64,000 nucleotides of DNA from Bacteroidota bacterium. Its GTDB lineage: Bacteria; Bacteroidota; Bacteroidia; Bacteroidales; Paludibacteraceae. Shown here one piece after another: positions 8,586-17,914 of this stretch. Position numbers and translations under genes: made by a program. Under the pieces are notes generated by a model, which saw only the letters and a list, made by a program, of their open reading frames with translations, was not told the DNA's origin and did not search any database. The stretch lies in NCBI GenBank assembly GCA_023459355.1, contig JAEWUM010000028.1, positions 1 to 64,000 on the forward strand, in the 5' to 3' direction. How positions within the stretch are numbered: position 1 is the first letter of the stretch; each line of letters starts with the position of its first letter.

Positions 8586-9773
8586 TTACTGGATAAGTAT
8601 TTTTTCAATGGTTTCATTAATTTTTACTGCATACACGCCGCTCTGTGGTAGTTCTATTTCAGTGTTGAAACCACTGTAAACACGATGTCCGGTCATGTTG
8701 AAAACCTCGGCTTTATCTTGAATGCCTGAGGGCAGGATAACGGTTTTTCCAACAATGCGGATCTGCATCCCGCCATTTACTGCATTCTCGATTCCGGTAG
8801 CAAAGCAGTCCGCAACGGTTGTAAAGCCTGAAGCTAAGTCTGCTATATCGCTTCTTTGAGAATGTGTGCAGTAATCAATCGAAGAGGTTTTACCGGCATT
8901 GAGATCTTCATCAGCAAGCAGACCTATAATTGCTTGGCAAGTCGAAAAATCGCCGGCGCTGATAGTCACCTCCGAACTTCTTGAACCGCTGTTTTTAGCA
9001 GGATCGATACTTTGATAACCGGCATAAATTGTTCCCGAAACTTTTCCGCCCGAAACATTTACATTGAGATTTCCTCCCATGCCGGTCAGTTCGCTGCCAA
9101 GAATATGAGTTATCTCGCCACCCGAAACATCAATATAAGAATTTCCGGTGTATGTAGCGCCGCTTCCTTCGTTGCGGTTAAATCCGATTACCATAAACTT
9201 ACCGCTTTCAATCGTTATGCGGGCATCCAAATCTCTTGAAGCGCTCGCTTTAGTATCTTGATAACCTCCCAGAATACATAGGCTAGAAGAGGTACCCGTG
9301 TATGCAAAGCCCGAATCATCAACATATATACCTTTTCCCATTGTAATCGGATGGTAATTGGCTATAAACAAAATATAAGTAGGACTTCCTCCTCCCGATT
9401 TGAAATTAATATTTTCGAACTTGACAGGTCCGTTCATCGTAAAACGGCGGCCTATCGTTTTATCATAAAAATAATTTATACTCTGATCCTCGTTAGTACG
9501 GTAATCCACACCGTTGTAAACCTGTGTAATAACAACTTCGCCGGTATGAGCCGGCGCTACATAATTAGCGGCCAGACCGAAATTACCGCAGACAACAATA
9601 GTATCGCCTCCGGCCGGATTTACTTTATTAAAAACCGTTGTAATACTGCCATGTGCCGTTTCGGGAGTAAGCGCATCGCCCGCTCCGCCGTCTTTCAAAA
9701 AATATGCTGCGCCAGCTGCGTTGATACAAACGCACAGCGCCATAGTTAGTCCTGTAAAAATTTTCTTCTTCAT
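8586..9773 (-). CDS. Secreted protein with T9SS C-terminal sorting domain
   Basis: The 395-aa product has a signal peptide (MKKKIFTGLTMALCVCINAAG). Its middle is rich in short Gly/Ser/Thr beta-strand runs such as DARITIESGKFMVIGF, NSYIDVSGGEITHI and LNVNVSGGKVSGTIYAGY, suggesting a parallel beta-helix or a beta-rich adhesin fold. The last 80 residues (KAEVFNMTGHRVYSG, then ELPQSGVYAVKIN, ending KILIQ) fit a T9SS type A sorting domain, so it is probably secreted and surface attached. No catalytic motif was recognised. It follows the SusD-linked lipoprotein by 69 bases and probably belongs to the same transcript. Glycan binding is a guess from context. Confidence 0.8.
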   Translation of the reverse strand: MKKKIFTGLTMALCVCINAAGAAYFLKDGGAGDALTPETAHGSITTVFNKVNPAGGDTIVVCGNFGLAANYVAPAHTGEVVITQVYNGVDYRTNEDQSINYFYDKTIGRRFTMNGPVKFENINFKSGGGSPTYILFIANYHPITMGKGIYVDDSGFAYTGTSSSLCILGGYQDTKASASRDLDARITIESGKFMVIGFNRNEGSGATYTGNSYIDVSGGEITHILGSELTGMGGNLNVNVSGGKVSGTIYAGYQSIDPAKNSGSRSSEVTISAGDFSTCQAIIGLLADEDLNAGKTSSIDYCTHSQRSDIADLASGFTTVADCFATGIENAVNGGMQIRIVGKTVILPSGIQDKAEVFNMTGHRVYSGFNTEIELPQSGVYAVKINETIEKILIQ

Positions 9774-9842
9774 TTTTTTTAAATTTAAAAGTTAATAAAA
9801 TTATTTATTTAAATATTAAGTAAGCTGTTCGGTTTCGTTTCC

Positions 9843-10862
9843 TTATTGATAACTGATTTTCACCTTAATCGCAGATACGGCTTCTTTGCCCGTATCAACC
9901 ATTGAAACCAGCCGGTATGTTACCTCCTGCGTGAAATCGACCGCTGAGATACCCGATGTCTGCTCCGCATCGCCGATATAAACTTTATCGGCTGCCGAAT
10001 ACAGGGTAAATTCAGGGATAAGACTACCTGCATCGGTTCCGGCAGGCAGCGTAACCTGCAGTTCGATGCTGCTGTAATCGTATTCGTTCCGCACCAAATT
10101 TCCCGCAACTCCTGCCAATTTGAAGGTTTCGAACTCAGGATAGTAAATGGTGTATAATTTGTACGGGCGTTCGGTGCCGTGATGCGATTTTACCAGAATA
10201 TCCACTGGCTCGGACAGATTATATCTTGTTGTGTTCGAATACTCCGCTCCGTTGACAAAAACCTTGGTCGAATCAGATTGGATATAAAAACGCAGCCTTT
10301 GAGTCAGCGCGATGGAAGGCGTCGCGGTATTATATTTCACCTTGCGGGGCAGGACCATCAGCCATTCGTCATCCGGTAGTTTCTCGGCGTAAACTTCGTC
10401 GTACAACACCTGCGGGCACGAAAGCTTTTCTATCTCGGTCTGGTCGTCGACCACCGTAACGATATAAGAACAGGTATCGCGTTTTAAATCAGCAGCAAGA
10501 TCGGCATACGTTGATGCAAGGCAGACCACCTTGTATGTGCCGGGTGCCGAATACGCATAGGTAAACAAACCTTTATTAACCACAAACCCGGTATTACTTT
10601 GGTTTCGAAGTTCATAATCGTGCATATCATCACCTGTGTATATGACAGCCTGCTCGGCGATGCCCGTAAAATTAATTACCATCGATTCGTTTATCGCGAA
10701 CTGATTTTTATTAACAGTCATTGCCGCTTGAGGCGCGGGAACAGGTTCTTCCTCGCAGGCAGCGAAAAGAAATAAGAGGCACAACAGCCATAAACAGCCC
10801 CTCCAACCTCCCCGAAGGGGAGGCTTTTGGTTACTTTTGTTTGTTATAATATTTTTTTCCAT
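9843..10862 (-). CDS. PUL surface lipoprotein with DUF5018-like domain
   Basis: I place the start at the ATG giving MEKNIITNK rather than eight codons upstream. The lipoprotein signal peptide ends LLFLFAACEEE. A PKD-like segment follows (VNKNQFAINESMVINFTG, then YTYSAPGTYKVVCLAST), and the C terminus (FKLAGVAGN, LQVTLPAGTDAGSLIPEF, DFTQEVTYRLVS) resembles DUF5018-like beta-sandwich domains. Its position directly after susD is where SusE/F-type glycan-binding lipoproteins are encoded, so surface glycan binding is likely. Odd feature: the n-region of the signal peptide reads KPPLRGGWRG because a palindromic repeat lies inside the coding sequence (10796-10825). Confidence 0.8.
   Translation of the reverse strand: MEKNIITNKSNQKPPLRGGWRGCLWLLCLLFLFAACEEEPVPAPQAAMTVNKNQFAINESMVINFTGIAEQAVIYTGDDMHDYELRNQSNTGFVVNKGLFTYAYSAPGTYKVVCLASTYADLAADLKRDTCSYIVTVVDDQTEIEKLSCPQVLYDEVYAEKLPDDEWLMVLPRKVKYNTATPSIALTQRLRFYIQSDSTKVFVNGAEYSNTTRYNLSEPVDILVKSHHGTERPYKLYTIYYPEFETFKLAGVAGNLVRNEYDYSSIELQVTLPAGTDAGSLIPEFTLYSAADKVYIGDAEQTSGISAVDFTQEVTYRLVSMVDTGKEAVSAIKVKISYQ
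10796..10825. repeat. Palindromic repeat copy inside the lipoprotein signal peptide
   Basis: The element runs from AGCCCCTCC to GGGGAGGCT and contains the perfect hairpin CCTCCCC-GAA-GGGGAGG (10807-10823). A second element with the same ends lies 85 bases on, at 10910-10962. Translated, this copy gives PPLRGGWRG. Confidence 0.6.
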
Positions 10863-10909
10863 AATTTTAATTTCAATTTTTTGCATTATCCTTCTATTTT
10901 TGCACTCTT

Positions 10910-10962
10910 AAGCCCCTCCGCGGTTTATCCCGATAAAATCGGGAGAGGGGTTTGGGGAGGCT
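10910..10962. repeat. Palindromic repeat copy at the end of susD
   Basis: This copy begins AAGCCCCTCC, contains the hairpin CCCGAT-AAA-ATCGGG (10929-10943) and ends GGGGAGGCT, the same ends as the copy at 10796-10825. It fills most of the gap between susD and the lipoprotein gene, and its last bases touch the susD stop codon. It may act as an intercistronic hairpin. Confidence 0.6.
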
Positions 10963-12649
10963 AATACCCCGGATTTTGTTCCACTACGCCGTTCGATATA
11001 TCGATTTCACTTTGGGGAATAGGGAAAAGTTCGTTCACGCCTTCGCGGAAATAATAGCCGCGCTTGTTGGTGCGGCTTGCTCCGTAGCTTTTTATAACCT
11101 GTGCCGCTCTTCCCTGGCGTGCCAAATCGAAAAACCGGTCCCATTCGAAGCTGAATTCGATACGGCGTTCTTTCCATATCTGGTTACGCATGTACCCGTA
11201 GCCGCCGCCTACATACAAATCCGAACTGCTGTTTATCAAGTTAGCCTGCCTCTTGTTCTTATTTAACTGCTCGAGCGCCCTTGCACCGAAACCGCATTCG
11301 TTCAATGCTTCGGCATACATCAGAACAACGTCCGCGTAACGAATTAAGCGGCGGTTTTTGGAGTTATCGTCAGTGTATTGCGGCCGGTCCTCGATAAGTG
11401 TGTACCATTTCAGCGACAAATAGCGTCCCGGCGTGGCAGGACACGTTTCCCCGTCGGGTGAATACTGCAGATGCGTAATCATAAAATTTTGGCGCGGATC
11501 ATTCGAAAACATATCTCGTATTATTTCGTTGGTTGTCCACATCTGCGACGAAGACGAATAAAGATTATCGAAAACCGAACAACCATCGTTTGTATCACCG
11601 GTAGAGCCGTCGGCCGACTCTTTAAATACAACTTCGAAAATAGATCCCTGGCAAAATTCGCCGACATGAAAAAACTGCTCGCCGTAAGTAATGTCTTTTC
11701 CATAATAATCTTTGTATTCAAGCGAATAAGCATTCTGCAATGCAGAAAGCTGATTGCCCGCTGTTTCGTAAGGGTCGGTCGAAGAGTTCAGCTCCTGAGG
11801 TTTGAACCAAAGACGCTTGCGGACATCTTCCCAGTCTTCAACAGCCGGATCGTACTTCAATATATCGCCGAAAGACATTGATTTTCCTTCAACAAAGAAT
11901 TCGCCTAAGCTGAGTATTTCTTCCCATTTTTCGGACTGTTCGCCCGGCACGGCCTGATACATCAGTACTTTCATCAACAGTGCCACGGCTGCTCCCGAGC
12001 CGGCTTTTCCGGCATTCGTCCCTGTGTAGCGGGCTTCGAGCATGACGGCAGCTTCACGCAGGTCTTTTTCAATGTAAGCATATACTTCGGCTGCCGTGCT
12101 GCGGGGAACGACAAGCCCTTCTACCGTTTCCGTTTCGAGGCGTATAGGCACGCCTCCATAGGTTTTTACCAGATTGAAATAGTACAAGGCTCTCAAAAAT
12201 TTGGCCTGCCCGAGTATTTCGCGCACCTTTTTGTACGAAGCATAATCGTGAACCGAAAGCTCCACTTTGTTTACATTGGCAATTACTTGATTTGCCCGGT
12301 GGATTCCTTTGTAGTTAATTTTGTACCGGCTTTGTATCCATTCGTTCGAAGTAGTGAACCGGAAATTGACTAACTGGCCCATCTGGCTTGCCAGTCCTTC
12401 GTCGGCACCCCACACATCATCGGAGCATGCATCGCCGAAGCGCCACTCACATTCGTTAAAAGTTTCTGTCTGCAATATGTCGTATACAGCATTCAGCGAA
12501 GCCTGCAGCTTGTATTGGGTGTCGTAAAAATCGTCTTCCGTCGAATATCCCAGCACTTCGTTATTCAAAAAATCACTGCATCCGGTCAGCAGTAAGAGCA
12601 AGAAACTAAATACCGGTATTTTGAATAAGATATTATTCATAATATTCAT
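10961..12649 (-). CDS. SusD/RagB-family glycan-binding lipoprotein
   Basis: The 562-aa protein is the surface lid and substrate-binding partner of the SusC transporter encoded just upstream. It has a lipoprotein signal ending LLLLLTGCSDFL (Cys near residue 25). The N-terminal SusD-like part includes LQASLNAVYDILQ, the KGIHRANQVIANV helix and FLRALYYFNLVKTYGGVPI, which is the family's most conserved block. The C-terminal RagB/SusD part has IRYADVVLMYAEALNECG, WKERRIEFSFEWDRFFDLARQG and the closing FPIPQSEIDI-NPGY. Length is typical. Only 8 bases separate it from susC, so the two are cotranscribed. Substrate specificity cannot be read from the sequence. Confidence 0.95.
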   Translation of the reverse strand: MNIMNNILFKIPVFSFLLLLLTGCSDFLNNEVLGYSTEDDFYDTQYKLQASLNAVYDILQTETFNECEWRFGDACSDDVWGADEGLASQMGQLVNFRFTTSNEWIQSRYKINYKGIHRANQVIANVNKVELSVHDYASYKKVREILGQAKFLRALYYFNLVKTYGGVPIRLETETVEGLVVPRSTAAEVYAYIEKDLREAAVMLEARYTGTNAGKAGSGAAVALLMKVLMYQAVPGEQSEKWEEILSLGEFFVEGKSMSFGDILKYDPAVEDWEDVRKRLWFKPQELNSSTDPYETAGNQLSALQNAYSLEYKDYYGKDITYGEQFFHVGEFCQGSIFEVVFKESADGSTGDTNDGCSVFDNLYSSSSQMWTTNEIIRDMFSNDPRQNFMITHLQYSPDGETCPATPGRYLSLKWYTLIEDRPQYTDDNSKNRRLIRYADVVLMYAEALNECGFGARALEQLNKNKRQANLINSSSDLYVGGGYGYMRNQIWKERRIEFSFEWDRFFDLARQGRAAQVIKSYGASRTNKRGYYFREGVNELFPIPQSEIDISNGVVEQNPGY

Positions 12650-12657
12650 TTTTATGA

Positions 12658-15600
12658 TTACAAAATAACTTTAAATCCAATAGTAAATGTCCGCGCCTGC
12701 GGATAATTTCCATGATCGACGCCCATGTTCAGGTTGTTGCTTTCAGTTCCGCTTACCTTTCCCACTTCGGGGTCGAAGCCGTTGTAGCGCGTGAATGTAA
12801 GCAGGTTGTATGCGCTCGCGAACAGCGACAGGTTCGATAGCCGCAGCTTGGAACTTATTTTTTCATCAAAATTGTACGTCAGCCTGAGTTCCTTGAGGCG
12901 GAGGTAGGAGCCGTCCTTCACAAAAAAGTCGGAAGCCCTGAAATTCCGCGCCGCATCGGACGGGTCGAGGTCGGGAACTGTCCCTTCCAAATTCTCTGGA
13001 AAAAATTCTCTTTCGGTAGTCAGCCGCCCCGACCAATGCCTGCCGCGTAAATCGGCGTAAAGATTTCCGGAAGCAGCATTGTTCAGGTAATAATCCATTA
13101 CATTGAATATCTTATTTTCCGTCTGTCCTTGAAAAAATATACTCAAATCGAAATTGGCATAGCTGAAAGCCAGCGGTATCCCGAAAACAAAATTGGGGAG
13201 GGAAGAACCCAGGTAAGTACGGTCTTCGGCAGTAATTTGTCCGTCGCCGTTCAAATCCTTGAAGCGGAAATCGCCCGGGCGCGTGGTCTGATTAATATCG
13301 TTTTTCCCGTAATCGTACTGTGCGCTTTCTTTTACCTCATCGTACGAATCGAAAATGCCGTCGGTTACATAGCCGAAGAAGCTGCCGATCGGTTTTCCAA
13401 CCGCTGTTTTAGTTGTAAAATCAAGCACGCTCGACTCGTCGAGCCAGCCTCCGTAAATAGGTTCGTTGCCTGTGCCTAAGCTTTCGACTTTGTTCTGGAT
13501 ATAAGACACATTAAAGCCGATTTCATATTTGAATTTGCTTATGCCGCCTTTGTAACTTGCCATAAATTCCACACCTCGGTTGCGGACGGAACCGGCATTC
13601 GTCATCGGAGCGTCGTCGAGCCCGGCCGACAAAGTAACCGGAACACGCAACAGCATGTCGGTGGTCAATTTATCGAAAAACTCAAGTCCGATTGTCAGGC
13701 TGTATTTGAAAAGACCGAGGTCAAGCCCTATGTTGAATGTCTCTGTTTTTTCCCAGCGGATATCCGGATTTCCGATCGCAGTAGAAGTGATTCCCGGATA
13801 GAGAACATGATTGCCGATGCCGTACGGATAATTGTACTGCGTACTCAAAAGCGTGTAAGGCGAAAGCTCGTTTATCCGGTTATTTCCCAGCTTTCCCCAG
13901 CCTGCGCGGAGTTTTCCCAGCGAAAGCCAGCGCATGTCACTCATGAAAGGTTCGGACGAAAATTTCCAGCCTGCCGAAACCGAAGGAAAATATCCCCAGC
14001 GGTTATCCGGCAGAAAAATAGACGAACCATCGGCACGGAAATTGACCTGAAATAAATAGCGGTCGAGCAGGTTGTAATTTACCCGCCCCACAAAACCCAG
14101 AGCTGTCCAATTCCGATCGAGCCCATAAGTTTTATCGCCAGTGTAGGCGCTCGACAAATACCACAAATTGGGCGAATTATCGGCAGTGCCTTTGCGGGTC
14201 GATTCCTGATAGCTGAAATTATAGCCTTCGGCCGTCTGTCCGCCGAGTACTGTAATGTCGTGCACATCGTTGTTCCACGCAAATGTGAACAAGTTGTTTA
14301 TTTCCCATTTGTTGGTCAGGTTCCGGTATTGATAAACCGTAGTCAGGTCGGTCGGCATCGTGAAATCTTCATCCAGCTTGTTCACTTCGGTAAACCTCGA
14401 CCTCGTTTCAGGTACAATATAATCGGATATTTTAAACTGATAAGTCAGCAATTTCCCGATCTGCGCCGTAAGGCTCAGGTTCAAGTCAATACGGTGGCGT
14501 TCCATGCTGTTGTGATAGCGGTCGATGACAGCTATGGGATGGCTTTCGGAGTAATATCCTTTCGAATTATAGGTGTAAACCATCGGATTTTGGTACAGTG
14601 CTCGTTTGAGCACGCTGCTCTGCCCTTCGGGCACAATGTCCCGGTTTTCGTTGGTGTACATGATGTTTGTGGTCAGATTCAACCATCCAGCCAATTGATT
14701 GCTCATGTTCATGCGGGTATTGAAGCGGTTGTAGGCGGAAGTTTTCACAATGCCCCGCTCGTCGTACCAGCTTCCGCTGACCATGTATTTATTTTTCTCG
14801 TTTCCGCCCGAAACGGCAATATTATACTGCTGTTTTATTCCCGTCTGGGTAATCGCATCCCACCAGTTGGCCGGCGAATTATTTCTTATCGTATCTATTA
14901 CATGATATTTATACGGATCGTAAACAAATTCTCCGGTAGCCGCATCCTTGGATTGATAAATCTGCCCTTCGGAAGAATAATTGTACTCTCCGTTGATGTA
15001 ATCCTGCACGAGCGCATACTGCTCGATGTCCATCACATCTATTTTTTTCCATGGATTCGAAAATCCGACAAAGGCATCGAATGTGATATTCATTTTGCCT
15101 TTCTCGCCGCCTTTCGTCGTTATCAGCACAACGCCGTTGGCAGCGCGTGCACCATATACGGTGCTCGAAGCGGCATCTTTTAATATTTCAATATTGGCAA
15201 TGTCGTTGGAATTCAGATGATCTATCCCATCAACGATAAATCCGTCCACCACGTAAAGCGGATCTGAATCGTTTACTGTTCCAGTCCCGCGTATTTTAAT
15301 CGTTGTGTTTGAACCCGGAGCTCCTGTATTTTGAATGATGTTTACGCCGGCTGCTTTCCCCTGCAGCGCTTGCAGAGGCGACGCTACCGGAATGTTGTTA
15401 ATGTCTTTTCCCGAGACCGAGGATATCGATCCCGTAATATCGCTTTTCTTCTGAACGCCGTAGCCGACAACGACCAATTCGTCCAAGTATTGGCTTTCTT
15501 CTTCAAGCAGCACGGTAAGCGGGCTGTCGGAAGTGTCCACTTCTTTTTCGTCGTAACCCATGTAGCCGAAAACAAGAATTGATCCTGAAGCGGTCTGCAG

Positions 15601-15798
15601 AGAAAACTGCCCGTCCAAATCGGTTATCGTGCCGTTTGTCGTCCCTTTTTCCACCACCGACGCGCCGATAAGCGGTTCTCTGCTTCTGCTGTCCAGCACC
15701 TTCCCCGTTACAGGAAGTCTGTTCTGCCCATACGAAAAGAGCGAAAAAAACAGCGCCGCAAGAAAAGCTGCTTTTTGAGAAAGTTTGTATTTTTTCAT
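12658..15798 (-). CDS. SusC/RagA-family TonB-dependent outer-membrane transporter
   Basis: The 1046-aa protein is an outer-membrane importer for oligosaccharides. A signal peptide (MKKYKLSQKAAFLAALFFSLFSYGQ) is followed by a carboxypeptidase-regulatory-like domain (GKVLDSRSREPLIGASVVEKGT, about residues 30-110), the family sequence LDELVVVGYGVQKKSDITGSIS, a plug domain (about 120-230, with LYVVDGFIVDGIDHLNSNDIANIEILKDAASSTVYG-type block) and a C-terminal beta-barrel ending in FKVIL. There is no STN domain, so signalling to an anti-sigma factor is not expected. It pairs with the SusD gene 8 bases downstream. Length is normal for the family. Confidence 0.95.
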   Translation of the reverse strand: MKKYKLSQKAAFLAALFFSLFSYGQNRLPVTGKVLDSRSREPLIGASVVEKGTTNGTITDLDGQFSLQTASGSILVFGYMGYDEKEVDTSDSPLTVLLEEESQYLDELVVVGYGVQKKSDITGSISSVSGKDINNIPVASPLQALQGKAAGVNIIQNTGAPGSNTTIKIRGTGTVNDSDPLYVVDGFIVDGIDHLNSNDIANIEILKDAASSTVYGARAANGVVLITTKGGEKGKMNITFDAFVGFSNPWKKIDVMDIEQYALVQDYINGEYNYSSEGQIYQSKDAATGEFVYDPYKYHVIDTIRNNSPANWWDAITQTGIKQQYNIAVSGGNEKNKYMVSGSWYDERGIVKTSAYNRFNTRMNMSNQLAGWLNLTTNIMYTNENRDIVPEGQSSVLKRALYQNPMVYTYNSKGYYSESHPIAVIDRYHNSMERHRIDLNLSLTAQIGKLLTYQFKISDYIVPETRSRFTEVNKLDEDFTMPTDLTTVYQYRNLTNKWEINNLFTFAWNNDVHDITVLGGQTAEGYNFSYQESTRKGTADNSPNLWYLSSAYTGDKTYGLDRNWTALGFVGRVNYNLLDRYLFQVNFRADGSSIFLPDNRWGYFPSVSAGWKFSSEPFMSDMRWLSLGKLRAGWGKLGNNRINELSPYTLLSTQYNYPYGIGNHVLYPGITSTAIGNPDIRWEKTETFNIGLDLGLFKYSLTIGLEFFDKLTTDMLLRVPVTLSAGLDDAPMTNAGSVRNRGVEFMASYKGGISKFKYEIGFNVSYIQNKVESLGTGNEPIYGGWLDESSVLDFTTKTAVGKPIGSFFGYVTDGIFDSYDEVKESAQYDYGKNDINQTTRPGDFRFKDLNGDGQITAEDRTYLGSSLPNFVFGIPLAFSYANFDLSIFFQGQTENKIFNVMDYYLNNAASGNLYADLRGRHWSGRLTTEREFFPENLEGTVPDLDPSDAARNFRASDFFVKDGSYLRLKELRLTYNFDEKISSKLRLSNLSLFASAYNLLTFTRYNGFDPEVGKVSGTESNNLNMGVDHGNYPQARTFTIGFKVIL

Positions 15799-15833
15799 TT
15801 ATCTGTTTGATTTTAAATAAATCGTTTATAAAA

Positions 15834-15970
15834 TTCCCGCAGATTTTTTTCTGCGTAAATCCGCGTAATTTGCGGGAGTGAAACATTTGAGTTTCAAAGT
15901 TTCAGGTTCGTTTTTCTGGGCAGATGCATTGCCAATCATGCCAGGACTTTGAAACCCGAAACTTTGAAAT
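15834..15970. repeat. Two REP-like inverted repeats upstream of susC
   Basis: The 187-base gap before susC contains CCCGCAGATT (15836-15845) paired with AATTTGCGGG (15867-15876) with one mismatch, then TTTCAAAGTTTC (15892-15903) paired perfectly with 15958-15969. The first resembles the repeat at 3587-3598. No gene is visible here; the hairpins may separate susC expression from the genes upstream. Confidence 0.45.
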
Positions 15971-15985
15971 CTTAAAACTAAAATT

Positions 15986-17827
15986 TTACCTAATAATCAA
16001 TTTTGATGTATATCTTCCTTCAGTACTTGTAATCTGAACATTGTAAATGCCTTTTGCAAGCGAAGATACATTCACCAGATTTGCCATCGGCCAGATTTCT
16101 TCTTTAACCAGCGCTCCCGTGATGCTGAATACTTTCACACTCACTGTTTTTCCCGGAACATTATAGCTGAACCTGTCGGCTGTCGGATTAGGATAAAGAG
16201 CCGTCTGAATAACCTGGGTGTTTGCTAAGCTCGATTCAATTTCGGCACGCGTCCTGAATTCAATATCTATATCCAGATTATCCGCATCTGTTTCCTCGTT
16301 GTATCCCAGTTTGCGATAATGGTAGGTGTATAATGCTTTGCTTTCGTCGCCGGTCGCGAAAATAATGTCGCCTCCCAGATTGCGCAGAGAATGAACAAGA
16401 TCGCCGTTCGGATTAAAATCAGTAACCTGTACGGATGCATCCGATTTGCTGTCTAAGCGGTACAATTTTGTTTTGAACTCTGCCGGTGCACTGCTGGTGC
16501 TTGCATTGTTAGACCAGAAGTACAGACTTCCTGATGCTACTGTCAAATCTGCAGCCCAAGTACTCAATGTTCCCGGCGCTAAATCCGCATGCATAGTTAC
16601 TGTTTCGCCGTCGCAGTAATGAAGCTCACCGCCGTAGTTATTCTCCAGGGTCGCATCGTTGCCTGTACCAGCGCCAAAGAAATATACGCCGTCAAATTCA
16701 GTTCCGGGACCTGGATAAGAATGATTGGAACCCGTTGGAACATTCTGGTTTATATCAATAATAGTATAATCTCCCGGTTCCAAGTTACTGAATGCAAGTT
16801 CAGAACCTGTTTCCGGTGTTAAACTCCGGAAATAAACTTTTCCGTTGCACGGATAGGTACTCATGCAAGATGCCCCCCCCGACTTCGGAAATCCAGCATC
16901 ATTTTTTGTCGGATTAGCATCGAAAATCTGGTATGTGCCGGCTTCTGTTCCATCGCTGGCCCAAGGTTCGTTGCCGTCCTCGATGGTAAATGCTTTGAAA
17001 AACAGTTTTTCATTGTAGAAATTAATCATTCCATCGATTGCCGAATCCGCCGTTCCCGTAGCATTTTCTTCAACATTTATATCCTTGACCATATAGGTGC
17101 CTTCGGGCGTTCCGTCTGTCACCCAGAGTTCTTCGCTCGGACCGCCGTCTTTGTAGTCGGCTTTGAAAAAGACTTTACGGCCTACACGGCACCAATGGTT
17201 TGTCCAAGCCGTGCTTACCCTTCCGGGGTATCTTGCGTCGCATTCATAGAGGAGTTTGGTACCTTCCGGAGTTCCATCGCTTATCCACAGCCATTTCTGC
17301 GCACCGCGGTCGCTGTAGTTTTCGCTGTCAAAATCCTGAGCGATGAAAACAAACTCAGTTTCATTCAGTTGCGTAAATCCGATGGGCGAAGATGAACCCA
17401 ACTCGTGAATATCTTTCAGCATGAAAGTTCCAGCTTCCGTGCCGTCGGAAATCCACAGTTCGTATCCATTCGTGCCGTCATCGGCCGCAAAAACAGCTTT
17501 GTCGTTAAAACGCGTCAGCCAGTTCACATCCGAAGTATTTGTACCCGGGTTAATGTCCTTTACCATTTTTGTTCCGGCTGCCGTCCCATCTGTCACCCAT
17601 AGTTCTTCGCCGTGTACGCCGTCGTCGGCTGCAAAGAATGCTTTGTAAGCTACGCCCTTTTCTCCGGCAACAGCTAAATTTTTACGCTTATGCGTCTGGC
17701 GGGTTGCCTCGATGTTGGCTTTCACGCCTTCGGGCAGCAAACTTACCATACCCTCAGGTAATCCTTGTGAAAAAACTGCTCCTGTCGTAAGGAGACCAAG
17801 TAAAAATAAAAAAGTCTTTCTTTTCAT
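15986..17827 (-). CDS. ELW-DGT-GT repeat beta-propeller-like protein with T9SS sorting domain
   Basis: The 613-aa secreted protein has a signal peptide (MKRKTFLFLLGLLTTGAVFSQ) and a series of about 50-residue repeats with the core ELWxxDGTxxGTxxxxDI. Five good copies are visible (ELWVTDGTAAGT, ELWISDGTEAGT, WLWISDGTPEGT, ELWVTDGTPEGT, EPWASDGTEAGT) and at least one worn copy. Such repeats are thought to form a propeller. The C terminus (TALYPNPTADRFSY, then VKVFSITGALVKEE, ending SKLIIR) is a clear T9SS type A sorting domain. No catalytic residues were recognised; binding or adhesion is inferred. The gene contains a run of eight G (16873-16880). Confidence 0.85.
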   Translation of the reverse strand: MKRKTFLFLLGLLTTGAVFSQGLPEGMVSLLPEGVKANIEATRQTHKRKNLAVAGEKGVAYKAFFAADDGVHGEELWVTDGTAAGTKMVKDINPGTNTSDVNWLTRFNDKAVFAADDGTNGYELWISDGTEAGTFMLKDIHELGSSSPIGFTQLNETEFVFIAQDFDSENYSDRGAQKWLWISDGTPEGTKLLYECDARYPGRVSTAWTNHWCRVGRKVFFKADYKDGGPSEELWVTDGTPEGTYMVKDINVEENATGTADSAIDGMINFYNEKLFFKAFTIEDGNEPWASDGTEAGTYQIFDANPTKNDAGFPKSGGASCMSTYPCNGKVYFRSLTPETGSELAFSNLEPGDYTIIDINQNVPTGSNHSYPGPGTEFDGVYFFGAGTGNDATLENNYGGELHYCDGETVTMHADLAPGTLSTWAADLTVASGSLYFWSNNASTSSAPAEFKTKLYRLDSKSDASVQVTDFNPNGDLVHSLRNLGGDIIFATGDESKALYTYHYRKLGYNEETDADNLDIDIEFRTRAEIESSLANTQVIQTALYPNPTADRFSYNVPGKTVSVKVFSITGALVKEEIWPMANLVNVSSLAKGIYNVQITSTEGRYTSKLIIR

Positions 17828-17914
17828 GATACTTAATTTTTAAATTAATAATTAGTGTTTGTTCTACTTCAAACATCTGCAAATCAGGTGTTTTATGTTT
17901 TTTATAAAAATGAT

